Below, piece by piece: positions 17,720 through 27,422 of a stretch of 64,000 nucleotides of DNA. A program made the position numbers and the translations under genes. The number at the start of each line of letters is the position of its first letter. The stretch's first letter is position 1. The notes beneath the pieces are model-generated. The model saw nothing but the letters and a program-made list of their open reading frames with translations, ran no database searches and had not been told where the DNA came from. This stretch comes from Candidatus Syntrophocurvum alkaliphilum. GTDB taxonomy: Bacteria > Bacillota > Syntrophomonadia > Syntrophomonadales > Syntrophomonadaceae. The stretch is taken from the NCBI RefSeq assembly GCF_009734445.1, contig NZ_CP046457.1, positions 992,001 through 1,056,000 of the forward strand, given 5' to 3'.

Positions 17720-17840
17720 TCAGGCCCTTCTTCTCCCATCCAGACTTTAACTGTCGGCTTCGGAATTTCACCGAATCATGCCTTTTGGCTCGCGGGCTTT
17801 ACCGCCGGTAGGGAATTACACCCAACCCCGAAGAAAGGTA
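17720..17840 (-). ncRNA. FMN riboswitch (RFN element)
   Basis: On the minus strand the conserved RFN blocks appear in order: CTTTCTTCGGGGTTGGGTG, AATTCCCTACCGGCGGTAAA, GCCCGCGAGCC, GATTCGGTGAAATTCCGAAG, CCGACAGT and GTCTGGATGGGAGAAGAAGG. These are the hallmarks of the six-helix FMN aptamer. It sits downstream of rpe and upstream of ribD-ribE-ribBA-ribH, with an intrinsic terminator 35 bases on, so FMN should shut off the rib operon by attenuation. Confidence 0.97.
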
Positions 17841-17939
17841 TATATTGTTATTAAGTTTTATTAATAGTAGCACTCCTATTATTATTGGTCAAGATTTGAT
17901 TTTATTGCATATATTTTATATGGATTCTATATATATTTT

Positions 17940-18590
17940 TTATTTAATATCTTTTAATGCTTTTATTCGTTTTTCAATATCATTAGAATTAAATATATAT
18001 GATCCAGCCACTAGAACATCAGCACCTGCTTTAACAGCTTCTGCTCCCGTATCTTTATTTATTCCACCATCAACCTGTATATATGTGGTTAAACCTTTTT
18101 CTTGAATCATATTTTTTATGCTTTTTATTTTGGGTAGACAGTTAGATATAAAATTTTGACCACCATACCCAGGATTTACTGTCATAATAAGTACTAAATC
18201 TGTATCACTAATTACATTTTCTATAGTTGTTATAGATGTAGCTGGATTTATTGCAACTCCAGCTTTTAAACCACTAGCTTTTATCATTTGTATAACTCTA
18301 TGTAAATGCACACAAGTTTCACTGTGTACTGTTATCATATCAGCTCCAGCCTCAATGAATGCTGGTATTATATTTTCTGGTTTTTCTATCATTAGATGTA
18401 CATCAAAAAATAATTCACACACTTTTCTGATATCTTTAACTACTTGTGGACCTATTGTTATGTTAGGAACAAAATGGCCATCCATTACATCAATATGTAG
18501 CCAATCAGCACCAGCTTTTTCAGCCTTTATAATATCAGCTTTTAAATTCGAAAAATTTGCTGACAAAATTGATGGAGCAATCAATGTCAC
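17940..18590 (-). CDS. rpe: Ribulose-phosphate 3-epimerase
   Basis: A 216-residue TIM-barrel enzyme that interconverts ribulose 5-phosphate and xylulose 5-phosphate. Motifs are IAPSILSANF (~3-12), HIDVMDGHFVPNITIGP (~32-48), DVHLMIEKP, MTVNPGYGGQNFI and IQVDGGIN, which carry the catalytic Asp pair and metal-binding His residues. Start GTG at 18590 follows GAGAGGTG by six bases and overlaps the rsgA stop (GTGA). It is last in the prpC-prkC-rsgA-rpe block, as in Bacillus. Confidence 0.97.
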   Translation of the reverse strand: MTLIAPSILSANFSNLKADIIKAEKAGADWLHIDVMDGHFVPNITIGPQVVKDIRKVCELFFDVHLMIEKPENIIPAFIEAGADMITVHSETCVHLHRVIQMIKASGLKAGVAINPATSITTIENVISDTDLVLIMTVNPGYGGQNFISNCLPKIKSIKNMIQEKGLTTYIQVDGGINKDTGAEAVKAGADVLVAGSYIFNSNDIEKRIKALKDIK

Positions 18591-19465
18591 TTGTAGCACC
18601 TCTCATTTTCTATAACTTCTTCAAGCATTGCAATATAATTATCATATCTTATTGAACTTATTAAATTTCTTTCTACTGCTTGTTTTACCCCGCATTCTTT
18701 TTCTTTAGCATGTAAACAATTATTAAATTTACAATTATCAATATATTTTTGAAAGTCTGGAAAATATAATGCTAGTTGCTCTCTTTTGATTTTTGGCATG
18801 TCCAAAACACTAAATCCAGGAGTATCAGCTATCCAACCTCCTGACTTTATGGAATAAAGCTCAACATGACGTGTTGTATGTTTACCCCTACCAATTTTTT
18901 TGCTAACCTCTTGTGTTTTAACTTCTAAACCCTCAATAATTGCATTTAGTAAGCTAGATTTACCCGCACCAGAAGGACCTGCTAATACTGCAATTTGATC
19001 TTTAACTACTTCTTTTAATTGTTCTATCCCAATATTATTAATTGCTGAAGTAGATAAAATATTAAACTTAGAATAATAATCATAAATTTCTTTAGCTTTC
19101 TTATCCATTGTTAGATCACATTTATTCATAATTATATATGGAATTAAATTGTTATATTTAACTAAAAAAAGTAATCTATCGAGTAAAACCAAATTAGGAG
19201 CAGGTTTGTCATGAGCCATTACTATTAAAACAATGCTTACATTTGCTATCTTTGGTCTATACAGTTCATTGTCTCTTTCTAAAACGTTTTCAAGTATTCC
19301 CTTTTGTTCCTGTAGTGGTGTTATAATGACCTTATCTCCAGTTAATACATGTTTTTTTATTTTACCACGCAATTTACATTCATAAATTTTTTTATCTGGA
19401 GTCTGAACATAATAAAAACCACTGTATTTTTTCAGTATTAAGCCTTCCAACTGAATACTGTGCAT
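18587..19465 (-). CDS. rsgA: Ribosome small-subunit-dependent GTPase A
   Basis: A 292-residue circularly permuted GTPase that acts in late 30S assembly. An OB-fold region (~1-65) is followed by the G4 motif MNKCD (~112-116), then G1 AGPSGAGKSSLLNA (~160-173) and G3 DTPGF (~218), the permuted order typical of RsgA. The C-terminal zinc module has CKFNNCLHAKEKEC (~245-258). It overlaps rpe by four bases and follows prkC by ~20 bases. The same order is known from Bacillus (prkC-cpgA-rpe). Confidence 0.96.
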   Translation of the reverse strand: MHSIQLEGLILKKYSGFYYVQTPDKKIYECKLRGKIKKHVLTGDKVIITPLQEQKGILENVLERDNELYRPKIANVSIVLIVMAHDKPAPNLVLLDRLLFLVKYNNLIPYIIMNKCDLTMDKKAKEIYDYYSKFNILSTSAINNIGIEQLKEVVKDQIAVLAGPSGAGKSSLLNAIIEGLEVKTQEVSKKIGRGKHTTRHVELYSIKSGGWIADTPGFSVLDMPKIKREQLALYFPDFQKYIDNCKFNNCLHAKEKECGVKQAVERNLISSIRYDNYIAMLEEVIENERCYK

Positions 19466-19485
19466 AACTTCCCCCCTTCAAGTAA

Positions 19486-21327
19486 TTATAAATTAAATGT
19501 TTTATAGTCTTGGTTATTTAATGTTACAATTGCAGATCCACTTCCAAAATAACTAACACCTACAGATACTGTATCATTTGCACTATGAAGCTCATTATAA
19601 AATTCGCGTTCACCCCTAATATCGTTAACTTTAATAATTACTTTGTAAAAATCCTGCTCATCTGGTAAATCAAACTCAAGTGTTTGTGTTCGTGCATCAG
19701 GTCCAGGACCAGTACTTACAACAACATCAATTTCACTTTCCTCTTCAACTAAAACACCGGCATCTATTTCCTGCTCTATAATTTGATCAGCAAAATATTC
19801 ATCACTTTCTTTCTCTGTAACATCACCTAAATCTAAATTCCGCTGTTGTAAAATTTCTGTTGCATTTGATATTGTCACTCCTATTAAATTTGGAACTGAA
19901 ATTCTATTAGGAGTTGCACCTTTACTAACAATAACATTTACATTTTCCCCAAGGTTTAGTTCTGTTCCTGACTCTGGACTTTGGGAGATTACTGTATTTT
20001 CTTCATATTGGTCATCAAATATTTCATCAACATCCCCTACTGTAAGCCCTTGATTGCGTAAAGATATACGTGCATCAGCTAAATCTAAGCCTACTAAATT
20101 AGGAACAGATTTTAGTTGTGGACCTTTACTTATAATAACTCTTATATCTCTTCCTTGCTTAACTAGTTGTCCTTCTCTAGGGTTTTGAGACATTATTGTA
20201 TCTTGTTCGAATTCATCACTAAATTGTTCATCAATTATATCTAAACCTAAACCTAAATCATTTAATTCACCTCTTGCCTCTTGTAATGTCATACCATCCA
20301 AATCAGGAACAACAACATCTTCTGGGAATAAGGTTGGGGTTAAGATGAAGAAGACTCCTGATAATAAACCTAAAACAGCTACAGTTATTAAAGCAATGCC
20401 AACAGGACGAATTTTTCTTTTTTCCTTCACTTCAGATTCATTCCCTTCTAAATCCTTGGGAGACATTATTAGTGTTTTATCATATCTTTGTTTCTGATGA
20501 GAAGATAAAACATTAGTGTTTAAATCGAGTAATGCATTTCGCATTTCCTCTGCATTATGGAATCTATTAACTGCTAATTTTTCCATTGCTTTAATAATAA
20601 TCGCTTCTAAGGATGGTGGTATTTCTTCATTTAAATTGCTAGGATTAACTGGTTCATCATGTATATGTTTTAATGCTACTGTAATTGGACTTTCTGCATC
20701 AAAAGGTACTTTGCCTGTTAAAATTTCATATAAGACACAACCTAGTGAGTATAAGTCAGTAGTTGTATCTACCGGCTCACCTTTTGCTTGTTCAGGTGAT
20801 ATATAATGTACTGAACCAACTATATTTCCGCCGAATGTTATAGTGGCATTAGTAACTGCTCTTGCAATACCAAAATCAGCTACTTTTACCATACCTTCCT
20901 CAGTTAAAAGAATATTATGAGGTTTTATATCTCGATGAATTACACCTTTATTATGGGCATGTTGTAATGCATCACATATCATAATAGCTATATCTACTGC
21001 TTTATCGGCATCTAAAGGAGCACTTTCATTAATAACCTTTTCTAAGGTTTTGCCTTCTACAAATTCCATTACAATATAATAAATATTTTGTTCTTGACCA
21101 ACATCATAAACATTGACAATATTAGGGTGTGAAATTCTAGCTACTGATAAAGCCTCAGTTTTAAATTTATCAACAAAGTTACTATCATTTGAATATTCAT
21201 TTTTTAATATTTTAACTGCAACAATTCTGTCAAGTATTTTACAACGAGCTTTATAAACAACAGCCATTCCGCCTTCGCCTACTACTTCAATTAGTTCATA
21301 ACGCTCGCTTAAAACAGTGCCTTTCAA
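19486..21327 (-). CDS. prkC: PASTA-domain Ser/Thr protein kinase
   Basis: A 613-residue membrane kinase of the PrkC/Stk type. The cytoplasmic kinase domain (~1-265) has GEGGMAVVYKA, VAVKIL Lys, HRDIKPHNILL and DFGIARA. A single membrane helix follows at ~310-330. Outside are three PASTA repeats (~335-545), recognisable by VPDLDGMTLQEA, VPNLVGLDLADA and VPNLIGVTISNA. A C-terminal extra domain follows (~550-613). PASTA domains bind muropeptides, and the family controls cell-wall metabolism and spore germination. It is paired with the phosphatase gene prpC just upstream. Confidence 0.97.
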   Translation of the reverse strand: MKGTVLSERYELIEVVGEGGMAVVYKARCKILDRIVAVKILKNEYSNDSNFVDKFKTEALSVARISHPNIVNVYDVGQEQNIYYIVMEFVEGKTLEKVINESAPLDADKAVDIAIMICDALQHAHNKGVIHRDIKPHNILLTEEGMVKVADFGIARAVTNATITFGGNIVGSVHYISPEQAKGEPVDTTTDLYSLGCVLYEILTGKVPFDAESPITVALKHIHDEPVNPSNLNEEIPPSLEAIIIKAMEKLAVNRFHNAEEMRNALLDLNTNVLSSHQKQRYDKTLIMSPKDLEGNESEVKEKRKIRPVGIALITVAVLGLLSGVFFILTPTLFPEDVVVPDLDGMTLQEARGELNDLGLGLDIIDEQFSDEFEQDTIMSQNPREGQLVKQGRDIRVIISKGPQLKSVPNLVGLDLADARISLRNQGLTVGDVDEIFDDQYEENTVISQSPESGTELNLGENVNVIVSKGATPNRISVPNLIGVTISNATEILQQRNLDLGDVTEKESDEYFADQIIEQEIDAGVLVEEESEIDVVVSTGPGPDARTQTLEFDLPDEQDFYKVIIKVNDIRGEREFYNELHSANDTVSVGVSYFGSGSAIVTLNNQDYKTFNL

Positions 21328-21344
21328 AACTACTTACCTCCTAA

Positions 21345-22061
21345 TTAAATGCGTATAAGGATTATAGTAATATTATCACTGCCACCCCTATAAATTGCTA
21401 ATTCAATTAATTCTTTAGCTATAGTTTCTAAAGAATTGTTATAATTATCCATTATAAATTCAAGTATTTCTGCATCAGGTATTAAGTCAGTTAGACCATC
21501 ACTACACAATATTATAAAATCATTTGAATAAATCTCTTCAAAAAACAGATCAACAACAACCTGCTTGTCTATTCCTAAAGCTCTAGTTAGTACATGGTTA
21601 TAGGCATTAGAATTTATTTCATCTGCACTAAGCAACCCCTTAGATAGCATTTGTTCAGCTAAAGTATGATCTTTTGTGACCTTAATTAAATTGTTATTAC
21701 GAATTATGTATAAACAACTGTCACCTACATTCGCAGCAATAAGTTTGTTATTATGTATAATAGCAGCTGTTACTGTAGTACCCATTTCATAGCACTCGGG
21801 ATTTGTTTTACTCTCATGCCATATAAGATAGTTTGCTTTTTGAATTGATTCTAATAAAATCTTTGATGGTTCATCTAAAACATTATTTTCTATAACATAA
21901 TTATTTATCTCTTTAACCGCAAGGTCAGAAGCTATATCACCACTTTTATGACCGCCCATTCCATCACACACAATAAATAGACCAATATCTTCATTAATTA
22001 AATAACTATCTTCATTTTTTTTACGCATTAAACCTATATCCGACATTCCAATAAAATCCAT
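21345..22061 (-). CDS. prpC: PP2C-type protein phosphatase
   Basis: A 238-residue Ser/Thr phosphatase that opposes PrkC. Metal-binding acidic residues are in DIGLMRKKNEDSYLI (~8-22), VCDGMGGHKSGDIAS (~32-46), LCSDGLTD (~190-197) and GGSDNITIILI (~226-236). Its length is normal for Stp/PrpC. It lies between rlmN and prkC. Confidence 0.96.
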   Translation of the reverse strand: MDFIGMSDIGLMRKKNEDSYLINEDIGLFIVCDGMGGHKSGDIASDLAVKEINNYVIENNVLDEPSKILLESIQKANYLIWHESKTNPECYEMGTTVTAAIIHNNKLIAANVGDSCLYIIRNNNLIKVTKDHTLAEQMLSKGLLSADEINSNAYNHVLTRALGIDKQVVVDLFFEEIYSNDFIILCSDGLTDLIPDAEILEFIMDNYNNSLETIAKELIELAIYRGGSDNITIILIRI

Positions 22062-22089
22062 AATACACCTCTATTAAATGTATTTGTAG

Positions 22090-23157
22090 TTAACGTTCTT
22101 TTCTTGAGCTTAATTGTCCACAAGCTGCTTCTATATCAGAGCCTCTTTCTCCTCGAACAACTACATTTATCCCACCTTTTTCTAACCATTCATAAAATTG
22201 TGCAACTTTACTTTCTGATGGTTTTTTAAACTCTATACCTTGTATTTCATTATAAGGAATTAAATTAACATTAGCCAATAGAGGTTTAACTAATTTTATT
22301 AAGTTAGTTGCATCTGTTCTGCTTGTATTTATTTCATCTAGCATTATATACTCAAAAGTAACACGACGATTTGTTTTTTTTATATAATTATCTACTGCTT
22401 TAAATAATTCTTCAATAGGATATTTTTTATTTAAAGGAATTAATCTGTTTCGCAAATGATTGTTAGAAGCATGTAGGGATATAGCAAGTGTAACTTGCAA
22501 AGCTTCTTTTGCTAATTTATTTATACCATTTACTTCTCCTGCAGTTGATATGGTTATATTTCTTTGCCCAATATTAATTCCCTTATAATCAATCAATAGG
22601 TGAATAGATTTTATCACTTCATCATAGTTTAAAAAAGGTTCACCCATCCCCATATAAACAACATTCGTTATCATTTCTGAATTAAAATTCTTTAATCTTT
22701 TAGACAACTCTCTACGTGAAGATAAAATTTGCCCCACGATTTCATAAGATTTTAAGTTTCTTTGAAATCCAGAAGTCCCAGTAGCACAAAATGAACAACC
22801 AATAGGGCACCCTACTTGAGTTGATATACAAAGTGAGTATTTTGTGTTTTTTTCTAAAGATTGAGGAATTACAACTGTTTCTATTCTTTTTTTATCAATC
22901 ATTTCCAAAAGAAATTTCCTAGTCCCATCTTGTGATACACGCTGTTTTAGAAATCTAGGAATTGATATATTTGCATTTTCATCTAATTTAACTCGCAAGT
23001 TTTTTGGTATATCAGACATATTATAAAATGAACTTATATTTTTTTGATAAATCCATTTATATATTTGCCTACCTCTATACTTTGGCTCACCAATCGAAGA
23101 TAAATATTCTTCAATTTCATCATTATTCATACCTAAAAGCTCAGTTTTTTCATTCAC
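22090..23157 (-). CDS. rlmN: 23S rRNA (adenine2503-C2)-methyltransferase
   Basis: A 355-residue radical SAM methylase that makes m2A2503 in 23S rRNA and m2A37 in tRNAs. The iron-sulfur motif is CPIGCSFCATG (~117-127), followed by GMGEPFLNYD and the C-terminal Cys in GSDIEAACGQL (~346). The start is GTG, whose G is shared with the rsmB TAG stop, so translation is coupled to rsmB. Confidence 0.97.
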   Translation of the reverse strand: MNEKTELLGMNNDEIEEYLSSIGEPKYRGRQIYKWIYQKNISSFYNMSDIPKNLRVKLDENANISIPRFLKQRVSQDGTRKFLLEMIDKKRIETVVIPQSLEKNTKYSLCISTQVGCPIGCSFCATGTSGFQRNLKSYEIVGQILSSRRELSKRLKNFNSEMITNVVYMGMGEPFLNYDEVIKSIHLLIDYKGINIGQRNITISTAGEVNGINKLAKEALQVTLAISLHASNNHLRNRLIPLNKKYPIEELFKAVDNYIKKTNRRVTFEYIMLDEINTSRTDATNLIKLVKPLLANVNLIPYNEIQGIEFKKPSESKVAQFYEWLEKGGINVVVRGERGSDIEAACGQLSSRKER

Positions 23158-24533
23158 TATACTGATCTCCTCCTAATGCGAGCATAAAACATTCCATCTG
23201 TTTGATATTTACCTGGAATTATGGTTAGCATACCTTTTTCAGATGCCTTCCTATCTGTTTTATCTAACGGAAAAAAACTTATATTTTCCTCAAAACCCTC
23301 TAAATAATATTCGTTGTTTCTTATCAGATCTTCAACAATACATTCATTTTCTGATTTGTTTATGGTACACGTTGAATATACTAATACACCACCGGGTTTT
23401 ACTAATTTACTAGCTTTGTTTAATAGATTTTTTTGTAATTTGTTTAGTTCTTTTATTTCTTCTATAGATTTGCGCCATCTTGAATCAGCTCTTCTATTCA
23501 ATACCCCTAAGCCAGAACAAGGTGCATCTAATAAAATTTTATCAGCTTTATTTGCTTCATCTATTTTGAAAATATCTTGACAATACTCTTTTACTATTGA
23601 AATATCAAGGCGCTTACAGTTCTTTCTTAGTAATTTAAGCTTATGTTCATAAATGTCATAAGCATATATTAGACCTATATTCCCCATTAATTCAGCAATA
23701 TGTGTGCTTTTTCCTCCAACCCCACAACAAAGATCATAAATTATGTCTTCCTTCTTAGGACTCAATATTAAACCAGCTAGCATAGATGCTTCATTTTGCA
23801 CATAAAACCAACCTTTATTAAATATGATTGACTGATTTAGTGGTTTTTTTAGTTTTGAGATCTTTATTGCACTTGGATGGACATCACTAATTTGGGCAGA
23901 AAAATTTTCATTGTTTAATTCCTGAACTAATTTTTCTCTAGTTGTTTTTAAACAGTTGTTTCTAGCTACTATTGTACCCGGCTTATTATTATATTTTAAA
24001 ATATCAATTGTGTTTTCAAAACCAAATTCGTCTATAAATAATTCTACTATCCATTCAGGATGAGAATAAAAAGTAGATAAAAATTTTATTTCATCTTTTT
24101 CTAATGGATAAGTTAGCTTTCCTCTGTTACGTAATATATTACGTAATACAGCATTACAAACACTTGTTAATCCAGGTGTCTTTTTTTTAGTTAATTTTAC
24201 TGCATTATCAACTACTGCATAATCAGGAATTTTATCCATAAAAATAATTTGATATACAGATATTCTTAAAATATTGCGAAACCATGGATTTTGTTTGTTT
24301 ATTTTTGCTTTTAAAAAAAGATTAAGCACCCAATCTAGGTGCTTATGCATACGTACAGTACCATTAACTAACTCAGTTACAAGGCTTTTATCACTCTGAG
24401 GAAAATTCTTATCCTTTAGTACTTTATCAAGATAAATATTTGTATAAGCATCTTTTTCTAACACCTCATAAACAACCTCTAAAGCTATATTTCTTACACT
24501 TTTACTAAACTCAGATTGTTTTTTTTTATTCAT
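23157..24533 (-). CDS. rsmB: 16S rRNA (cytosine967-C5)-methyltransferase
   Basis: A 458-residue protein. The N-terminal NusB-like RNA-binding domain (~10-145) is followed by the SAM-dependent methylase (~170-455) with DLCCGVGGKSTHIAE (SAM motif), LLDAPCSGLGVLNRRADSRW (motif IV Cys) and YSTCTI (motif VI catalytic Cys). Its neighbours fmt and rlmN agree with the common Firmicutes order, but DUF116 and YugP genes are inserted between fmt and rsmB. Confidence 0.96.
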   Translation of the reverse strand: MNKKKQSEFSKSVRNIALEVVYEVLEKDAYTNIYLDKVLKDKNFPQSDKSLVTELVNGTVRMHKHLDWVLNLFLKAKINKQNPWFRNILRISVYQIIFMDKIPDYAVVDNAVKLTKKKTPGLTSVCNAVLRNILRNRGKLTYPLEKDEIKFLSTFYSHPEWIVELFIDEFGFENTIDILKYNNKPGTIVARNNCLKTTREKLVQELNNENFSAQISDVHPSAIKISKLKKPLNQSIIFNKGWFYVQNEASMLAGLILSPKKEDIIYDLCCGVGGKSTHIAELMGNIGLIYAYDIYEHKLKLLRKNCKRLDISIVKEYCQDIFKIDEANKADKILLDAPCSGLGVLNRRADSRWRKSIEEIKELNKLQKNLLNKASKLVKPGGVLVYSTCTINKSENECIVEDLIRNNEYYLEGFEENISFFPLDKTDRKASEKGMLTIIPGKYQTDGMFYARIRRRSV

Positions 24534-24554
24534 TAATACACCTCTAGTTTTAGA

Positions 24555-25229
24555 CTAGTCATTACTTCCCATAAATATCATTATATAATAAAGTAAATTT
24601 GCAACTGCCATCAAGGTTGCGGCTAAGTATGTTAACGCGGCTGCTCCTAATACTTTTTTGACCATTGGCACTTCATCATGAGCTACTAAACCTGCTTCCG
24701 ACAATTGTACTACTGCTCTTCTGGATGCATTTAATTCTACTGGTAATGTTACAACATGAAATAAAACTACAGCTGCAAAAAGAATAATTCCTATAAATAT
24801 TAAGTCAAAACTTTGCATTAGTATACCAACTAATAATATTGGAAAAGAAGCTGATGATGCAAAATTTGTAACTGGTACAATCTTATGGCGTAATTCTAGA
24901 GGGCCATATTGCTCATTGTGCTGTATAGCATGCCCTACTTCATGAGCTGCAACACCAATTGCTGCAATTGAGTTTTCACCATATACAGTTTCAGATAGCC
25001 TCACTTTATAAGTTGATGGATCATAATGATCTGTAAGGCTTCCTGGAGTTGGTTCTATTCCAACCTTATTAGTCATGCCATTTCTTCTAAGTAATGTAGA
25101 TGCTACATCTACACCAGTTGTTCCTTTAGAAGAGCGTACATCTGAATATTTTTTAAAAGTTGATTTTACTTTAAATTGAGCATAAATTGATAATGCTAAA
25201 AATGGCAACATTATTAACAAAAAGTACAT
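24555..25229 (-). CDS. Membrane zinc metallopeptidase, YugP family
   Basis: A 224-residue membrane protein with an N-terminal helix (~1-15), the zinc motif AAHEVGHAIQH (~91-101) and three hydrophobic segments afterwards (~110-155, ~195-220). This matches the neutral zinc peptidase family of YugP. Substrates are unknown. It starts at ATG with AAAGGAGG 10 bases upstream, both located inside the 3' end of the preceding gene, giving a 16-base overlap and implying translational coupling. Confidence 0.88.
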   Translation of the reverse strand: MYFLLIMLPFLALSIYAQFKVKSTFKKYSDVRSSKGTTGVDVASTLLRRNGMTNKVGIEPTPGSLTDHYDPSTYKVRLSETVYGENSIAAIGVAAHEVGHAIQHNEQYGPLELRHKIVPVTNFASSASFPILLVGILMQSFDLIFIGIILFAAVVLFHVVTLPVELNASRRAVVQLSEAGLVAHDEVPMVKKVLGAAALTYLAATLMAVANLLYYIMIFMGSND

Positions 25230-25984
25230 TTAATATCATCCTCCTTTATAATTTTTAGTGCTTTTTCGATATCATCTAAGCTAACTTTAGTATTATAGCA
25301 AGGTCCGTTTGGCCTACTATTTAATACTCCTATAACTGGTATAGAACTAGTATCCTGTATTCCTAAAGAAAGATCTCTTTCACATGCTATTGCAATAACT
25401 CCTTGTGGCCTTTTGTCTTTAATAAATTTTCTAGCTAATGTACCTCCTGATGCAACTACTAACATAACATTATAAGTATGCGCAAATGTTATTAAATCAC
25501 CAATAGTACATTTACCACATTGTTTACAATTAAATACATCTATAGTTATTTTATAAGGACAATCTGCATGTTGTAAACAATGGGGAGCTAAAATCATAAT
25601 TTTATTGTTTTTTAGATTAAGATGTTTTGATTTTATTAAATAGTTATTTACAGCTATAAAAGATCTAAGAATTCTTTCTTTGGGTATGCCAACTAACTTA
25701 CCTACCATTATTGTTAATGGAAATAATAAATCATTTGCCTTTTGAGTTATATTTTCTAATGATGGTATTGTTTTAGATCTAATAATCATAAATATTATTG
25801 CTAATGTACCTAATCCTAGAATTAAAAAGGCAATAGTAGCTATTATTGCTAAAGCTATTATGAATATCTGTCCAAAAAAAACGTCTTTATTATTTAATAA
25901 AAACCATATTAGTGTAAAACTCAAAAGTATAAAAATGAGGCTTAAAATTAACAATCCAATATAAGTTCGTTTTTTATCTAACAT
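25214..25984 (-). CDS. DUF116 membrane-anchored protein
   Basis: A 256-residue protein. Two hydrophobic segments lie in the first ~75 residues. A soluble domain follows with many Cys residues: APHCLQHADCPYKI (~132-145), FNCKQCGKCTIGDL (~152-165), IACERDLSLGIQ and GPCYNT. This spacing suggests metal or iron-sulfur binding. The family DUF116 is recognisable but its function is not known. The gene lies between fmt and the YugP gene in a formylation/rRNA modification cluster and overlaps the YugP gene. Confidence 0.85.
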   Translation of the reverse strand: MLDKKRTYIGLLILSLIFILLSFTLIWFLLNNKDVFFGQIFIIALAIIATIAFLILGLGTLAIIFMIIRSKTIPSLENITQKANDLLFPLTIMVGKLVGIPKERILRSFIAVNNYLIKSKHLNLKNNKIMILAPHCLQHADCPYKITIDVFNCKQCGKCTIGDLITFAHTYNVMLVVASGGTLARKFIKDKRPQGVIAIACERDLSLGIQDTSSIPVIGVLNSRPNGPCYNTKVSLDDIEKALKIIKEDDIKCTFC

Positions 25985-26000
25985 TTTTGTTAACTGCCTC

Positions 26001-26933
26001 CTAATCCCCTAACACATCACCTGAATGTAATTTGAATCCTCTTAAGAATTCCTTACTAGAAATTCTTTTTTTCCCTTCTTTTTGCACCTCTATTACCTCA
26101 ATAGTACCATCTTGACATTGTACTATAAAACCATTTTCTGTTATTTCTAATACCTCTCCTATCACCCCATTCTTATTTTTATTTTTTTCTAATGCTTTAA
26201 ATACTTTTATTTTTGTACCTTTATAAGATGTATATGCACCTGGTGTGGGGCTTAACGCTCTAATTTTATTTATAATATCTAAAGCATTATTAGACCATTG
26301 TATTTTTTCTTCTTCTTTAGTAAGCATTTTGGCATATGTAGATTTTGATTCATCTTGCTTTCGACGAGGTAATGACCCACTAGCAAGGTTAGCAATAGTA
26401 TCTATGAGAAGTTTTGCCCCTTGTTTTGCCATCACTTGTTCAAGTTCGCCATAGTCCATTGTTGGTTCTATAGTAACAGGTAGTTGCATTATTATATCAC
26501 CTGTATCTAAACCTTCATCCATAAACATCGTAGTAATGCCAGTTGTTTTCTCACCTGCCATTATTGCTCTTTGTATTGGCGCTGCACCTCTATATTTAGG
26601 TAATAAAGAAGCATGCACATTTATACACCCTAATTTAGGATATTCAAGTAAGTCAATAGGTATTATTTGTCCATAAGCTACTACAACAATTAAATCTGGC
26701 TGATAGTTTTTAACACTTTCTATAGCTTCAACCTGTTTAATTCTCTCTGGTTGTAACACAGGTAAATTATATAATAAAGCTGTACTTTTTACTGGAGTTG
26801 GTTCTAATTTTTTTCCTCGACCCCTAGGGCGATCTGGCTGGGTTACAATAGCTACTATATCATGATCAGATTTAATTAGTTTTTCTAATGAAGGAACAGC
26901 AAAGTTTGATGTTCCCATAAAAACAATTTTCAA
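26001..26933 (-). CDS. fmt: Methionyl-tRNA formyltransferase
   Basis: A 310-residue enzyme that formylates initiator Met-tRNA using 10-formyl-THF. The N-terminal Rossmann domain (~1-190) has FMGTSNFAVPSLEKL, the catalytic region NVHASLLPKYRGAAPIQ (~106-122) and the GITTMFMDEGLDTGDI loop. The C-terminal OB domain (~205-305) binds the tRNA. It follows def by ~18 bases, the usual pairing of deformylase and formylase. Confidence 0.97.
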   Translation of the reverse strand: MKIVFMGTSNFAVPSLEKLIKSDHDIVAIVTQPDRPRGRGKKLEPTPVKSTALLYNLPVLQPERIKQVEAIESVKNYQPDLIVVVAYGQIIPIDLLEYPKLGCINVHASLLPKYRGAAPIQRAIMAGEKTTGITTMFMDEGLDTGDIIMQLPVTIEPTMDYGELEQVMAKQGAKLLIDTIANLASGSLPRRKQDESKSTYAKMLTKEEEKIQWSNNALDIINKIRALSPTPGAYTSYKGTKIKVFKALEKNKNKNGVIGEVLEITENGFIVQCQDGTIEVIEVQKEGKKRISSKEFLRGFKLHSGDVLGD

Positions 26934-26950
26934 CTGTAATCCCCCTAATA

Positions 26951-27409
26951 TTATTGTTTTTCTCGCTTAATGTCCTGTGCTTTATCAATAAACAATATAC
27001 CATCTAAATGATCTATCTCATGCTGAAGTACTCTAGCAAGCATTTCATCAGCTTCTATCTGCACTTCATTACCTTCTCTATTTAAACCTCTAACAACTAC
27101 ATTCTTTGCTCTTTTTACAACACCAGTTACTCCAGGTACACTTAAGCAACCTTCTACTCCATATTGTTCACCTTCTTGTTCAATAACTTCTGGATTTATT
27201 AATTCAATATAATTTTCACCAGGATCTATTACTATGATTCGTTTTGAAATTCCAATTTGGGGAGCTGCAACTCCAACACCATCAAAAGCATACATTGTAT
27301 CACGCATATTATCTAAAAGTCTTATAACACCTGAATTTATATTTTTTACTGGTATGGATTTTGTTCTAAGTATTTCTTCAGGTAATTTGACTACTTTGTA
27401 AACTGCCAA
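26951..27409 (-). CDS. def: Peptide deformylase
   Basis: A 152-residue iron/zinc metalloenzyme that removes the N-formyl group from new proteins. All three motifs are intact: GVAAPQIG (~46-53), EGCLSVPG with the metal Cys (~87-94) and QHEIDHLDG with HExxH (~130-138). The start is one of two consecutive TTG codons; the second (27409) has the better distance (7 nt) from AAGGAGG. It lies directly after priA. Confidence 0.96.
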   Translation of the reverse strand: MAVYKVVKLPEEILRTKSIPVKNINSGVIRLLDNMRDTMYAFDGVGVAAPQIGISKRIIVIDPGENYIELINPEVIEQEGEQYGVEGCLSVPGVTGVVKRAKNVVVRGLNREGNEVQIEADEMLARVLQHEIDHLDGILFIDKAQDIKREKQ

Positions 27410-27422
27410 CAAAAGTCCTCCT

